DNA from: Burkholderiales bacterium | GTDB taxonomy: Bacteria > Pseudomonadota > Gammaproteobacteria > Burkholderiales > Burkholderiaceae_C | Direction of reading: 5' to 3' | DNA length: 64,000 nucleotides | NCBI GenBank assembly: GCA_016219375.1 | Contig: JACRNC010000011.1 | Coordinates: 124,001 to 188,000 of the forward strand | Shown here: in pieces, positions 43,444 to 52,411 of the stretch | How the letters are laid out: the number at the start of each line of letters is the position of its first letter | Position numbering within the stretch: the first letter of the stretch is position 1 | Made by a program: the position numbers and the translations under genes | The notes under the pieces: generated by a model | The model's database searches: none | Told to the model about the DNA's origin: nothing | Seen by the model: only the letters and a program-made list of their open reading frames with translations

Positions 43444-45417
43444 ATGAAAGATCGTCTGGAATCCCCGCCAGCCCCGCCGTCGGCCGCCACGCCGGTCCCA
43501 CCGCCCGCCGCATCCTCGGCCTCAGCCGCCGCGCTGGTGGCCGCCCCGGCTGCGCCGGCTGCCGCGCCGCCGGCCGCGCTGCCGCCCGCCTCGCCCCCTT
43601 CATCGCACGCGCCCGACACGCCGGCCGGTCGAGCCGGCGGCAGCCGTGGCGAGGGCGGTGAGCCCCTGTCCGCAGGCGCCCAGGCGGCACCGCGCAACCT
43701 GCTGCTCGATCAGGCCGCCCACGCGCTGCTGGCGCGCTACACCAACGGCCTGTCGCCGGCGTCCTTCCTGCTGTCCATGCTGGACTGGTGGATCCACCTG
43801 GCCTTCGCACCCGGCAAGCAGAGCGAGCTGCGCCACCTGGCGCGCGAGCAGGCCGTGCGCCTGGCCGATGCGCTGCTGGCGCCGGGCGAGGGCGTAGAGC
43901 CCGGCGCCCAGGCGCAGGCCGCCGCGCCGGCCAATGGCCGTGACGGCCGCTTTGCCGCGCCGGCCTGGCAGCAGTGGCCCTGGAGCCTGCTGCGCGACGG
44001 CTTCCTGATGACCGAGGCGTGGTGGGATGCCGCCACGACCGGCGTGCGCGGCGTCACGCCGCACCATGAGCACGTGGTCAGCTTTGCCGCCCGGCAATGG
44101 CTGGACGCCATGTGCCCGGCCAACCTGCCCTGGCTCAACCCCGAGGTCATCGAGGCCACGCGGCGCGAGAACGGCGCCAACCTGATGCGCGGTGCGCTCA
44201 ACTTCTCCGCCGACTGGCTGCGCAGCCTCACGCAGGCGCCGCCGCCGGGCACCGAGGCCTTCCAGGTCGGCCGCGACGTGGCCGTCACGCCCGGCCAGGT
44301 CGTCTATCGCAACGACCTCATCGAGCTGATCCAGTACACGCCCACCACCGCGCAGGTGCACCCCGAGCCGGTGCTCATCCTGCCGTCGTGGATCATGAAG
44401 TACTACATCCTGGACCTGTCGCCGCACAACTCGCTGGTGCGCTGGCTGGTGGAGCAGGGCCACACGGTGTTCATGGTGTCCTGGCGCAACCCAAGCGAGG
44501 CCGACCGCAACCTGGGCATGGACGACTACCTGCGCTCAGGCCCGCTGGCTGCGCTGGATGCCGTCAGCACCATCCTGCCCGGACGCCGGGTGCATGCGAT
44601 GGGCTACTGCCTGGGCGGCACGCTGCTGGCCATCGCCGCCGCCGCGCTGGCGCGCGACGACGACCAGCGCATCGCCACGCTGAGCCTGCTGGCCGCGCAG
44701 ACCGACTTCGAGGAGCCCGGCGAGCTCTCGCTCTTCATCGACGAGAGCCAGATCACCTACCTGGAAGACCAGATGTGGGCGCGCGGCTTCCTCGACGGCA
44801 GCCAGATGGGCGGCAGCTTCACCTTCCTGAACACGCGCGACCTGGTCTGGTCGCGCATGGTGCGCGACTACCTGCTGGGCACGCGCATGCCGCTCAACGA
44901 CCTGATGGCCTGGAACGCCGACACCACGCGCATGCCCTACCGCATGCATGTGGAGTACCTGCGCAGCCTCTACCTGCGCAACGACCTGGCCCACGGCGCC
45001 TACCGCGTGGGCGACAAGCCCGTGTCGCTCAACGACGTGCGCGTGCCCGTCTTCGCCGTGGGCACGGTCAAGGACCATGTCTCGCCCTGGCGCTCGGTCT
45101 ACAAGATCCACCAGCTCTGCGACGCCGAGATCACCTTCGCCCTGACCAGCGGCGGCCACAACGCCGGCATCGTCAGCGAGCCCGGCCACCACGGCCGCCG
45201 CTACCAACTGCACACCCGGCCGCACCACGGCAAGCACCTGGACGCCGACACCTGGCTCGCCCTGGCCCGCCCGCACGAGGGCTCCTGGTGGCTGGCCTGG
45301 CACGACTGGCTGGTGCGCCGCAGCGGGCCGCTCACCCCGCCGCCGGCGATGGGCGCGCCGGACCGCGGCCTGCCGCCGCTGGAGCCTGCGCCGGGGCAGT
45401 ACGTGCTGCAGCGCTGA
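43444..45417 (+). CDS. phaC: Poly(3-hydroxyalkanoate) synthase PhaC
   Basis: A PHA synthase of 657 residues from the chosen start. The N-terminal PHBC_N-type helix region is NLLLDQAAHALLARYTNGLSPAS, followed by the alpha/beta-hydrolase catalytic half. The catalytic Cys lies in MGYCLGGTLL (about Cys389), the Asp in VGTVKDHVSPW and the His in SGGHNAGIVS. A Pro/Ala-rich, probably disordered N-terminus of about 80 residues is unusual. The ATG at 43444 has a GGAG site; an earlier ATG at 43291, overlapping the mgtA stop, would add 51 residues. PhaZ is encoded at 61.5-62.7 kb. Confidence 0.92.
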   Translation: MKDRLESPPAPPSAATPVPPPAASSASAAALVAAPAAPAAAPPAALPPASPPSSHAPDTPAGRAGGSRGEGGEPLSAGAQAAPRNLLLDQAAHALLARYTNGLSPASFLLSMLDWWIHLAFAPGKQSELRHLAREQAVRLADALLAPGEGVEPGAQAQAAAPANGRDGRFAAPAWQQWPWSLLRDGFLMTEAWWDAATTGVRGVTPHHEHVVSFAARQWLDAMCPANLPWLNPEVIEATRRENGANLMRGALNFSADWLRSLTQAPPPGTEAFQVGRDVAVTPGQVVYRNDLIELIQYTPTTAQVHPEPVLILPSWIMKYYILDLSPHNSLVRWLVEQGHTVFMVSWRNPSEADRNLGMDDYLRSGPLAALDAVSTILPGRRVHAMGYCLGGTLLAIAAAALARDDDQRIATLSLLAAQTDFEEPGELSLFIDESQITYLEDQMWARGFLDGSQMGGSFTFLNTRDLVWSRMVRDYLLGTRMPLNDLMAWNADTTRMPYRMHVEYLRSLYLRNDLAHGAYRVGDKPVSLNDVRVPVFAVGTVKDHVSPWRSVYKIHQLCDAEITFALTSGGHNAGIVSEPGHHGRRYQLHTRPHHGKHLDADTWLALARPHEGSWWLAWHDWLVRRSGPLTPPPAMGAPDRGLPPLEPAPGQYVLQR

Positions 45418-45561
45418 GGCTGGCGGCCTGGCGGCGGTGCCTGATCTGCGAAGCGTTCTCATCCCAAATGACCCGGGGCCGCGTCGGTTGCGCGGCCCGG
45501 CGGTTGATGCCGCCGGGGGGCCACCCCGACAATCCGCCGATCCACAAGAAGGAGCCCACCC

Positions 45562-46038
45562 ATGAAAGGCGATCCCGTCGTCATCCAGCACCTCAACGCC
45601 CAGCTCAAGAACGAGCTGACCGCGACCAACCAGTACTTCCTGCACTACCGGATGTTCAAGCACTGGGGCCTGGACAAGCTGGCCAAGAAGGAATACGAGG
45701 AGTCCATCGGCGAGATGAAGCATGCCGACAAGCTCATCGAGCGCATCCTCATGCTCGACGGCCTGCCCAACCTGCAGGACCTGGGCAAGCTGCTGATCGG
45801 CGAGAACGCCATCGAGGTGCTGCAGTGCGACCTCAAGCTGGAGACCGCCGCGCAGGCCACCATCAAGGACGGCATCGCCCACTGCGAGAGCGTGCGCGAC
45901 TACGTGTCGCGCGAGATCCTGCAGGGCATCCTCGACGACACCGAGGAGCACATCGACTTCCTGGAGACGCAGCTGGAGCTGGTCAACACCGTGGGCCAGC
46001 ACAACTACCTGCAGTCGCAGATGGGCGAGGTGAGCTGA
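45562..46038 (+). CDS. bfr: Bacterioferritin
   Basis: A 158-residue ferritin-fold protein. Met52 (SIGEMKHADKLIERI) is the expected axial haem ligand and the dinuclear centre glutamates and histidines lie in KNELTATNQYFLHYRM, HADKLIERI and DDTEEHIDFLETQ. The subunit forms 24-mer iron-storage shells. AAGGAG precedes the ATG. It is a single gene downstream of phaC, probably with its own promoter. Confidence 0.96.
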   Translation: MKGDPVVIQHLNAQLKNELTATNQYFLHYRMFKHWGLDKLAKKEYEESIGEMKHADKLIERILMLDGLPNLQDLGKLLIGENAIEVLQCDLKLETAAQATIKDGIAHCESVRDYVSREILQGILDDTEEHIDFLETQLELVNTVGQHNYLQSQMGEVS

Positions 46039-46362
46039 GCGGCCCGTCGCGCGGCGGCCTCACGCGCGCAGGCTCACGCCGCGCGCTGATCCCGCCCGCT
46101 GATTCCACGCGCTGATCCCGCATGCTCATGCCCCAGCGGCCGGCCTTTGCCGGCCGTTGTCGTTTGCGGGGCGCTTGCCCGGACTTGCCCGCACTTGCCT
46201 GCGCATGCCCTGCTGCGCGATGCGCTGGGCGCATGAGCAGTGCCGCTTTCCTTCGTTGATGCACATGAGCCGGCGGCGCACGATGCCCACATGCGTCGCG
46301 CGAGCAGCCGGCGCGCATGGTCCTCACCCGATCCCCTTCATCCGTCTGCAAGGAAGCGCCGC
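46039..46362. other. Gap between bfr and mop
   Basis: 324 bases. A perfect hairpin CGGCCGGC/GCCGGCCG (46137-46156, loop CTTT) with a weak T-rich tail may terminate bfr. Short direct repeats (CGCTGATYCC, CTTGCCCG) surround it. No gene. Confidence 0.5.
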
Positions 46363-46581
46363 ATGTCCATCACCGCGATCAACGTCCGCAACCAGTTCCG
46401 CGGCAAGGTGCGCGAGATCATCGAAGGCCCGGTGGTCTCGGAGATCGACGTCGAGACGCCCTCGGGCCTGGTCGTCACCTCGGTCATCACCACCCGCTCG
46501 GTCAAGGAGCTGGGCCTGGTGCCGGGCAAGGATGTGATCGCGCTGGTCAAGTCCACCGAGGTCTCGATCGCCGCACTGTGA
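46363..46581 (+). CDS. mop: Mop-type molybdenum-pterin-binding protein (single TOBE domain)
   Basis: A 72-residue TOBE-domain protein. The fold is visible as INVRNQFRGKVREIIEGPVVSEIDVETPSGLVVTSVIT and VKELGLVPGKDVIALVKSTEVSIAAL. Such proteins bind molybdate or tungstate and pterin cofactor as storage or transfer units. AAGGAAG lies upstream of the ATG. It precedes a hydrolase gene by 11 bases. A MOSC protein and TupA-like binder occur elsewhere in the window. Confidence 0.85.
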   Translation: MSITAINVRNQFRGKVREIIEGPVVSEIDVETPSGLVVTSVITTRSVKELGLVPGKDVIALVKSTEVSIAAL

Positions 46582-46592
46582 GCCGGCCCGCC

Positions 46593-47270
46593 ATGTCTGC
46601 CAGCCCGACCTTCACGCGCCCCGGCCCCGGCCTGCTGCCAGCCGACGCCCGCGCCCTGCTGGCCGGCCGCTATGGCGGCGAGCCGCTGCGCGTGCTCGTC
46701 ATCCCCGGCTTGGCCGACAGCGGCCCGGGCCACTGGCAGACCTGGCTGCAGGGGCAGTACCGCGACACCGTGCGCGTGCAGCAGGCCGACTGGCACACGC
46801 CGGACCTGCGCCGCTGGGCCGGGCGCATCGGCCAGGTGCTGGCCCGTCATCCGCGCACGGCCTGGATCGCGGTGGCGCACAGCTTCGGCTGCCTGGCCCT
46901 GGCCCGGCATCTTCTGGAGCAGCCGGCCTCGCCCGACGGCCCCGGCCTGCGCGCCGCGCTGCTGGTGGCCCCGGCCGAGCCGGCCAAGTTCGGCGTCGAG
47001 GCGCTGCTGCCGCAGCACGGCCTGGGCCTGCCGACCACCGTGGTCGGCAGCCGCACCGACCCGTGGATGACACTGGACCGCGCCCGCCTGTGGGCCGCGC
47101 GTTGGGGCAGCCGCTTCGTCGATCTGGGCGAGGCGGGGCACGTCAACGTGGAGTCCGGCCACGGCCCCTGGCCATACGGCCGCCTGATGGTGGACCGGCT
47201 CATCCGCCAGGAGCACGCCCGCCGCCGCCTGATGCGCGTGCACCCGATGGAGCTGAGCTACGCGGTGTGA
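46593..47270 (+). CDS. RBBP9/YdeN-like alpha/beta hydrolase
   Basis: A 225-residue small serine hydrolase of the RBBP9 group. The nucleophile elbow is AHSFGCLA, the acid region is GSRTDPWM and the catalytic His is in GEAGHVNVESGHGPWPYG, a strongly typical segment. VLVIPGLADSGPGHWQTWLQGQ is the oxyanion region. It follows mop closely, so co-transcription is likely; the functional link is unknown. Confidence 0.88.
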   Translation: MSASPTFTRPGPGLLPADARALLAGRYGGEPLRVLVIPGLADSGPGHWQTWLQGQYRDTVRVQQADWHTPDLRRWAGRIGQVLARHPRTAWIAVAHSFGCLALARHLLEQPASPDGPGLRAALLVAPAEPAKFGVEALLPQHGLGLPTTVVGSRTDPWMTLDRARLWAARWGSRFVDLGEAGHVNVESGHGPWPYGRLMVDRLIRQEHARRRLMRVHPMELSYAV

Positions 47271-47368
47271 GAGCCGCCGGCTGCCCGGGGGGCGGCGAGC
47301 TAGGGATGGCCGGGGCTGGGGCGCGGCCTGCAGCATGCGAGCCTGACCATCGACACACAGGAGCAGCC

Positions 47369-48064
47369 ATGTCTGCCGCCACGCCGCTTGTGACGCCCGG
47401 GCCATGCGCAGCAGCACGTTCGTCGCGGCAGCGGTCGCGCTGCGTGCTGAGCGCCGTGCTGGGCCTGCATCTGGCCCTGGCCCTGGTGGGCAGCGCCCAG
47501 GCGGCGCATCCCGAGCAGCCGCCGGTGCTGTCGGGCGGCACCATCCGGCAAGTCGGCGACCAGATCGTGATCACGCTCGACCTCACCGGTCTGCTCGGCT
47601 GGGAGAGCATCCACGTCAAAGTGGATGGCACGCCGGGGCTGCCCGCCGGGGGCACCTGGACCTTCCGTGATCCGCGGCGCCCGCCGGACGAGAGCGACTG
47701 GTCGGTGCGCCGGGCCAACCCGCCGCTGGACAACACCCGCTACTTCGCGTGGCTCAGGGACATCGGACGGCCCAATGACAACAACACGCTGTCCGACCGC
47801 CTGACCATCACCGGCACCTATCCGGCCGACAGCTTCCGCATCGTCGGTGTCCAGAAGATCGAGCTGGCTTACGACAGCGCCGATGAGCCGGGCGGCCCGG
47901 AGATCGGCCCCTACAAGCCGATCGGGCCGCAGCAGCTCACCGGGCCGGGCGGCAAGGGCCACGGCTGGGTCGCGCCGGTGCCCGAGCCTGCCGCTGCCAG
48001 CCTGCTGGCTGCCGGTGCGCTCACCCTGCTGGGCCTGGGCCGGCGCCGGCGCTCGCCCGTCTGA
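47369..48064 (+). CDS. PEP-CTERM sorting-domain protein
   Basis: A 231-residue exported protein. It has an N-terminal signal (about residues 20-45) and at its end the PEP-CTERM tripartite signal: VPEPAAASLLAAGALTLLGLGRRRRSPV (Val-Pro-Glu-Pro, hydrophobic stretch, Arg cluster). This marks substrates of the EpsH/exosortase system, to be processed and exported to the cell surface or exopolysaccharide. The middle part is not recognised. ACAGGAG lies before the start. No exosortase gene is in this window. Confidence 0.9.
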   Translation: MSAATPLVTPGPCAAARSSRQRSRCVLSAVLGLHLALALVGSAQAAHPEQPPVLSGGTIRQVGDQIVITLDLTGLLGWESIHVKVDGTPGLPAGGTWTFRDPRRPPDESDWSVRRANPPLDNTRYFAWLRDIGRPNDNNTLSDRLTITGTYPADSFRIVGVQKIELAYDSADEPGGPEIGPYKPIGPQQLTGPGGKGHGWVAPVPEPAAASLLAAGALTLLGLGRRRRSPV

Positions 48065-48093
48065 CGCGGCCGCCAGGCCGCACGCTTCAAACT

Positions 48094-48870
48094 TCAGGCA
48101 GCGGGCCCCGGCTGCAGTGCCGCGTGCAAGGCCATCAACTCCCGCGTGAGCTTGTGGCGCGGGTCCAGGTGGATCATGGGCCGCGACAGCTGGTGCGACT
48201 CCTTCACCTTGACCGAGGCGCTGAGGTAGGGCTGCAGCACCGGCAGGCCTTCGTCGATCAGCTCCTGCACCAGCCGCTGCGGCAGGTTGGCCCGCGGCTG
48301 GAACTGGTTGACCACGATGCCGGTGATGGCCAGATCGGCGTTGTGGTCGGCCTGGATCTCCTGCACGTTCTCCAGCAGGGCGTAGAGCGCGCGGCGCGAG
48401 AAGTCGTCGCAGTCGAACGGGATCAGGCAGCCCTGCGCCGCGATCAGCGCCGAGCGCGTGTAGAAGTTCAGCGCCGGGGGCGTGTCGATGTAGACGCGGT
48501 CGTAGTCGGCCGCCAGCTCGGCCAGCGCATCGCGCAGCTTGTAGATCTTGTAGCGGCTCTCCAGCTTGCCCTGCAGCTCCTCGAGCTGCGGGTGCGAGGG
48601 CAGCAGGTGCAGGCCATCCCAGGGCGTGTCCACCACGAAGTCGGCCGTGGCGCGCGGGCGGGCGACGAACTTCAGCGTCTGCTCGAAGAAGGCCGCGGCA
48701 TGGCGGTCATCGTCCGTGCCCTGGCCGAGCAGGTAGTGGGTGGAGTTGCCCTGCGGATCCAGGTCCACCAGCAGCGTGCGCTGCCCCTCGTGCGCGCTGA
48801 TCGCGGCCAGGTTGCTGGCAATGGTGGACTTGCCCACCCCACCCTTCTGATTGAAGACGACGTAGCGCAC
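48094..48870 (-). CDS. ParA-family ATPase (SOJ/Walker-type)
   Basis: A 258-residue ParA/MinD-type ATPase from a GTG start. Deviant Walker A KGGVGKST lies near residues 9-16 ([17 protein letters not shown]), Walker A' [14 protein letters not shown], and the Walker B-like [11 protein letters not shown]. The GTG at 48870 is preceded by a perfect AGGAGG six bases upstream; an ATG at 48900 is possible but has no ribosome site. No parB adjoins; the cargo is unknown. Divergent from the MarR gene. Confidence 0.9.
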   Translation of the reverse strand: MRYVVFNQKGGVGKSTIASNLAAISAHEGQRTLLVDLDPQGNSTHYLLGQGTDDDRHAAAFFEQTLKFVARPRATADFVVDTPWDGLHLLPSHPQLEELQGKLESRYKIYKLRDALAELAADYDRVYIDTPPALNFYTRSALIAAQGCLIPFDCDDFSRRALYALLENVQEIQADHNADLAITGIVVNQFQPRANLPQRLVQELIDEGLPVLQPYLSASVKVKESHQLSRPMIHLDPRHKLTRELMALHAALQPGPAA

Positions 48871-48970
48871 CGGCGGCCTCCTGCTTGAGCGATCGTGCAT
48901 TGTGCAGCGCAACACCCGGCGTTTGGGCAGCCCGGCCGGCATCCGTCGCCGCGCAGGCGAGCGACGTCGA

Positions 48971-48989
48971 TATACTTTGCATGCGAAAT
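48971..48989 (+). promoter_or_regulatory. marR promoter with overlapping palindrome
   Basis: TATACT (48971-48976) is a good -10. A near-palindrome ACTTTGCATGCGAAAT (48974-48989) overlaps the -10 and start site, the usual position for an autoregulatory MarR operator. It gives a transcription start near 48983, supporting ATG 48999 over ATG 48981. Confidence 0.5.
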
Positions 48990-48998
48990 AATCCAGCC

Positions 48999-49466
48999 AT
49001 GACCCGACCACCCCGCCTCGTCTTCCTGCTGGGCAGTGCCCAGCGCCGCCTGCAAATGTGGATCGCCGCGCAGCAGGCCCGCGTGGCCGCCGAGGCCGGC
49101 ACGGCGCCCACGCCGGCACAGGGCGGCGTGCTGTTCGTGCTGTCGCAGCAGGATGGCGCGACGATGGGGCAGATCGCCGCGGCGCTGGACCTGGCGCCCT
49201 CGGCCGTGTCCGGGCTGATCCAGCGCATGGAGGCGCTGGGCTGGGTGGCCCGGCAGACCTGCGAGCAGGACGCGCGCACCCAGCGCGTGTGGCTGCAGCC
49301 GGCCGGCCAGGCGCTGCTGCAGCCGCTGCGGCAGGCCACGCGGCGCATCAACGCGCGGCTTGCGGCCGGCTTCAGCGACGAGGAGCTGCAGACGGTGGCG
49401 CGCTGGCTGCGCCATGTGCAGCAGCTTGACGACGACACGGCCGCGCGCCGGCCCATCGGAGACTGA
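48999..49466 (+). CDS. MarR-family transcriptional regulator
   Basis: A 155-residue winged-helix regulator with the MarR DNA-binding region (about residues 40-90: [49 protein letters not shown]) and flanking dimerisation helices. It probably represses itself through the palindrome at its promoter and controls the hydrolase gene three bases downstream. The ligand is unknown. Confidence 0.9.
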   Translation: MTRPPRLVFLLGSAQRRLQMWIAAQQARVAAEAGTAPTPAQGGVLFVLSQQDGATMGQIAAALDLAPSAVSGLIQRMEALGWVARQTCEQDARTQRVWLQPAGQALLQPLRQATRRINARLAAGFSDEELQTVARWLRHVQQLDDDTAARRPIGD

Positions 49467-49469
49467 TCC

Positions 49470-50492
49470 ATGACCGTTGCGCCGGCCGCATCCGGCCACA
49501 GCGGCGCACCGGCCCACAGGCCCTCTGCCGCACCCACCGCCATGCCGACCGCCACGCCCCCCGCCATGCCCGCTGTCTCACCCATCTCGGTGCCCGCCGC
49601 CACGACCGGCCCCGGCGAGCCGCCGGCCGAGCCCATCACCCTGACCTGCGCCGACGGCACGCGCCTGCACGGTCACTTCCTGGCGGCCAGCGGCGGCACG
49701 CCCGGGCTGCCGGTGCTGATCGCCCCGGCCACCGGCGTGAGGCAGCACTTCTACCTGCGCTTTGCCGCCTGGCTGGCCGCGCAGGGGCATGACGTGCTGG
49801 TGTTCGACTACCGCGGCATCGGCTTGTCGCTGCACGGCCCGCTGCGCGAGTGCCGCGCGGCGCTCCACGAGTGGGGCCAGCAGGACCAGGTGGCCGCCAT
49901 CGAGTGGCTGGCTGCGCGCAGCGGGCAGCCGCGCATCGGCCTCGTCGGCCACAGTGCCGGCGGGCAGATGATGGGCCTGCTGCCCAACCATGAGCGGCTG
50001 GCACGCGTGGTGGGCGTGGCCGCCTCCAGCGGCTGGTTTGCGGCCATGCGCCCGGTCTTCGGCTTCAAGGCACGGCTGGGCCTGCGCGTGCTGCTGCCGG
50101 CGGGCATCGCGCTGCGCGGCTATGCGCCGTCCTCCAGGGTGGGCCTGGGCGAAGACCTGCCCGCGCGCGTGGCCCTGCAGTGGGGCCGGTGGTGCGCGGC
50201 CGGTGGCTATGCCACCAATGCGGTCAAGGGCCGGCCGCAGCAGGACTTCCATGCCCAGGTGCGTGTGCCCATCACCGTGCTGCATGCGGCCGACGACGAC
50301 ATCGCCAATGCGCGCACGGTGGCCGACCTGCTGCGCACCTTCCCGGCCGCGGACAAGCGCGTGCAGTGCATCGCACCGGCTGATCACGGCCTGCGGCGCA
50401 TCGGCCATATCGACTGGTTCCGCAGCTCGCACCAGGCGCTGTGGCCGCTGATGGCCGCACCGCTGCGCGGCGACGCTGCGATGCCGGCATGA
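49470..50492 (+). CDS. Alpha/beta hydrolase (serine hydrolase)
   Basis: A 340-residue alpha/beta hydrolase of the ABHD-like type with [16 protein letters not shown], nucleophile elbow VGHSAGG, and an [11 protein letters not shown] segment for the acid; the His is probably in [14 protein letters not shown]. The N-terminal about 50 residues are Pro/Ala-rich. It starts three bases after marR and its stop overlaps the ruvC start (ATGA), so all three are probably translated together. Substrate unknown. Confidence 0.87.
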   Translation: MTVAPAASGHSGAPAHRPSAAPTAMPTATPPAMPAVSPISVPAATTGPGEPPAEPITLTCADGTRLHGHFLAASGGTPGLPVLIAPATGVRQHFYLRFAAWLAAQGHDVLVFDYRGIGLSLHGPLRECRAALHEWGQQDQVAAIEWLAARSGQPRIGLVGHSAGGQMMGLLPNHERLARVVGVAASSGWFAAMRPVFGFKARLGLRVLLPAGIALRGYAPSSRVGLGEDLPARVALQWGRWCAAGGYATNAVKGRPQQDFHAQVRVPITVLHAADDDIANARTVADLLRTFPAADKRVQCIAPADHGLRRIGHIDWFRSSHQALWPLMAAPLRGDAAMPA

Positions 50493-51037
50493 GGATCCTC
50501 GGCATCGACCCCGGCCTGCAGATCACCGGCTTCGGCGTGATCGAGTGCGAGGGCCCGCGCTTGCACTACGTGGCCAGCGGCACCATCAAGACCGCCGGCG
50601 TGGCCACGGGCGACCTGCCCGGGCGGCTCAAGGTGCTGTTCGACGGCGTGCAGGAGGTCTGCGCGCGCTACCGGCCCGATGCCGCGTCCATCGAGATCGT
50701 CTTCGTCAACGTCAATCCGCAGTCCACGCTGCTGCTGGGCCAGGCGCGCGGTGCGGCGATCGCGGCCCTTGTCGCCGCCGGCCTGCCGGTGTCGGAGTAC
50801 ACGCCGTCGCAGATGAAGAAGGCGGTGGCTGGCAGCGGTCAGGCGGCCAAGGCGCAGGTGCAGCACATGGTGGCGCGGCTGCTGCAGCTGCCCGGCGAGC
50901 CCGGGCGCGACGCAGCCGACGCGCTGGGGCTGGCCATCTGCCACGCGCATGCGGGCGCCTCGCTGGCCGCACTGGCGCGCGCCACCACGCTGGCTGCGCG
51001 CAGCACCGGGCGCTACAAGCGCGGCCGCAGCTATTGA
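50489..51037 (+). CDS. ruvC: Crossover junction endodeoxyribonuclease RuvC
   Basis: A 182-residue Holliday-junction resolvase. Catalytic residues are visible: Asp7 in ILGIDPGL, Glu in [12 protein letters not shown], and the Asp pair in [15 protein letters not shown]. The DNA-binding QARGAAI segment is present. It is coupled to the hydrolase by ATGA. The usual ruvA and ruvB neighbours are not here. Confidence 0.96.
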   Translation: MRILGIDPGLQITGFGVIECEGPRLHYVASGTIKTAGVATGDLPGRLKVLFDGVQEVCARYRPDAASIEIVFVNVNPQSTLLLGQARGAAIAALVAAGLPVSEYTPSQMKKAVAGSGQAAKAQVQHMVARLLQLPGEPGRDAADALGLAICHAHAGASLAALARATTLAARSTGRYKRGRSY

Positions 51038-51206
51038 CCGATGTCCTGCGGCCGGTGTCAGCCCATGCTGACGACACCGGCCCGCACCAGCCTACAGACA
51101 GCCCAAGCGCCCGCGGCGGAAGCTGGCAACGCCTGCTGCGGGGCGCGAGGGTGCACGACAGCGGCAGGCGTTTCTCCAACGAACATTGATCACAAAGGAG
51201 TTCGCC

Positions 51207-51518
51207 ATGAAGGCTTCTTCCCGTCTCGCTGCGCTGGCCGTCGTTGCCGGCCTGGCCCTGTCCGGCTGCGCGGTGATCCGCGACCAGCAATCCGCCGGCG
51301 CCTACATCGACGATGCCGCCATCAGCACCTCGCTGAAGGCCAAGTACGTCGAGAGCAAGACCGTCAGCGCCGGCTCGGTGCAGATCGAGACGCTCAACGG
51401 CGTGGTGCAGCTCAGCGGCTTCGTCAAGAGCGCCGCCGAAAAGGCCGAGGCCGAGCGCATCGCGCGCGAGACCAAGGGCGTCAAGGAAGTGAAGAACAAC
51501 CTGCAGATCCGCCCCTGA
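51207..51518 (+). CDS. BON-domain lipoprotein
   Basis: A 103-residue protein. A signal peptide ends in the lipobox LSGC (Cys about residue 20), followed by one BON domain (SLKAKYVESKTVSAGSVQIETLNGVVQLSGFVKSAAEKAEAERIARETKGVKEVKNNLQI). Such proteins resemble OsmY/Kbp-type envelope or phospholipid-linked factors. AAAGGAG precedes the ATG at a good distance. Confidence 0.92.
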   Translation: MKASSRLAALAVVAGLALSGCAVIRDQQSAGAYIDDAAISTSLKAKYVESKTVSAGSVQIETLNGVVQLSGFVKSAAEKAEAERIARETKGVKEVKNNLQIRP

Positions 51519-51556
51519 CGCTGCGCTGAGCAGAAGCGCCCGGCACCGCGCCTAAG

Positions 51557-52009
51557 ATGCCGGCCGCCATGCGCCCTGCTCATAGCCTCGATCGCCTGCC
51601 CGCGCGACGCAATCGCGTGGGCACGCGCGCTTGTGGCAGCCGGCCAGGCAGCGCGCGGGCGGCCCGCCCGGGCTTATGGGCCACGCTGGGCCTGCTGCTG
51701 TGGGCGTTCATCGCTTCTGCGGTGCTCCCGGCCTCTGCTGCGGCGCAGGCCATCCGCGTGGCCACCGCCTTCGAGGTGTGTGGCTCCTTTGGCGCGCGCA
51801 AGGTGGACGCGCACGGCGAGCCCGTATCGGCACAAGACGCGCATCACCACGACTGCTGCATCACACCGCCACTGGGCGCACCGCCGTCGTCCGCACTGCA
51901 CGCGGTGACCCGGCTAGACGCCGTGGCCCCCGCAGCACGCCTGACTGCTGCCCGCCTGGGCAGCGAATGGCTGGCCCCGCTGTCTCGTGGGCCGCCTGCC
52001 CGCGGCTGA
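51557..52009 (+). CDS. DUF2946-like exported protein
   Basis: A 150-residue protein; an ATG at 51569 is an alternative start. One hydrophobic segment (WATLGLLLWAFIASAVLPASA) serves as signal or anchor. A small Cys/His cluster follows (VCGSFGARKVDAHG...HHHDCCITPP), and the end reads SRGPPARG. This layout matches DUF2946 proteins, which often sit next to TonB-dependent metal receptors and may bind metal. The TonB receptor gene follows after about 400 bases. Confidence 0.7.
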   Translation: MPAAMRPAHSLDRLPARRNRVGTRACGSRPGSARAARPGLWATLGLLLWAFIASAVLPASAAAQAIRVATAFEVCGSFGARKVDAHGEPVSAQDAHHHDCCITPPLGAPPSSALHAVTRLDAVAPAARLTAARLGSEWLAPLSRGPPARG

Positions 52010-52411
52010 ACGCCCGGGCCCCTTCTTCCTGTCTGCTCGAGCCCAGGCTCACGGCCGCTCGCCGGCCGCCGTGCTGCGCCTGCTGACGCCGCCGGTGTGC
52101 GTGCTGCGTGAGGCTGCGGCACGAGGCCGCTGCACGAGGCCGCGCAAGCCGGCGGCGCACAAAGCCGCCCAAGCCGCAGCAACTGCACGAGCGATCGCGC
52201 AAGCGACCCAGCGACTGCAGACAGAGCGCTCAAGAGGCGGGGCACAACGCAGCGCGACACCAGCCGCGCCGTCCCGGGCTTCGGCTTCGACCATGTGCCC
52301 ACCCAGCCGCCCATGCGCTGCCGCGCGCGTCTTGACGCGACGCGGGCCGGCCGCACGGGCGCCTCCTGCGTCTTGCCTTTTGCCTTGCGCCCACCCGGGT
52401 GCACCCTTGCC
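52010..52411. other. Gap before TonB receptor
   Basis: About 400 bases between the DUF2946-like and receptor genes. Reading frames here have no recognisable product. No clear promoter, riboswitch or metal box was found. Confidence 0.5.

Noticed and set aside
40466-43810. 1,114-codon open frame on the minus strand across mgtA
   Set aside because: It is a shadow of the mgtA frame produced by GC-rich codons; low-complexity composition and no recognisable domain.
42025-45417. Single 1,130-codon frame that would fuse a novel domain to PhaC
   Set aside because: The upstream part overlaps mgtA in another frame and looks like shadow sequence; PhaC has its own start codons at 43291 and 43444.
45440-45480. 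Fur box upstream of bfr (GTTCTCATC-like half site)
   Set aside because: Only one half-site resemblance; no symmetric partner.
48094-48900. ATG 48900 as the ParA start
   Set aside because: It has no ribosome site, while GTG 48870 follows a perfect AGGAGG at six bases.
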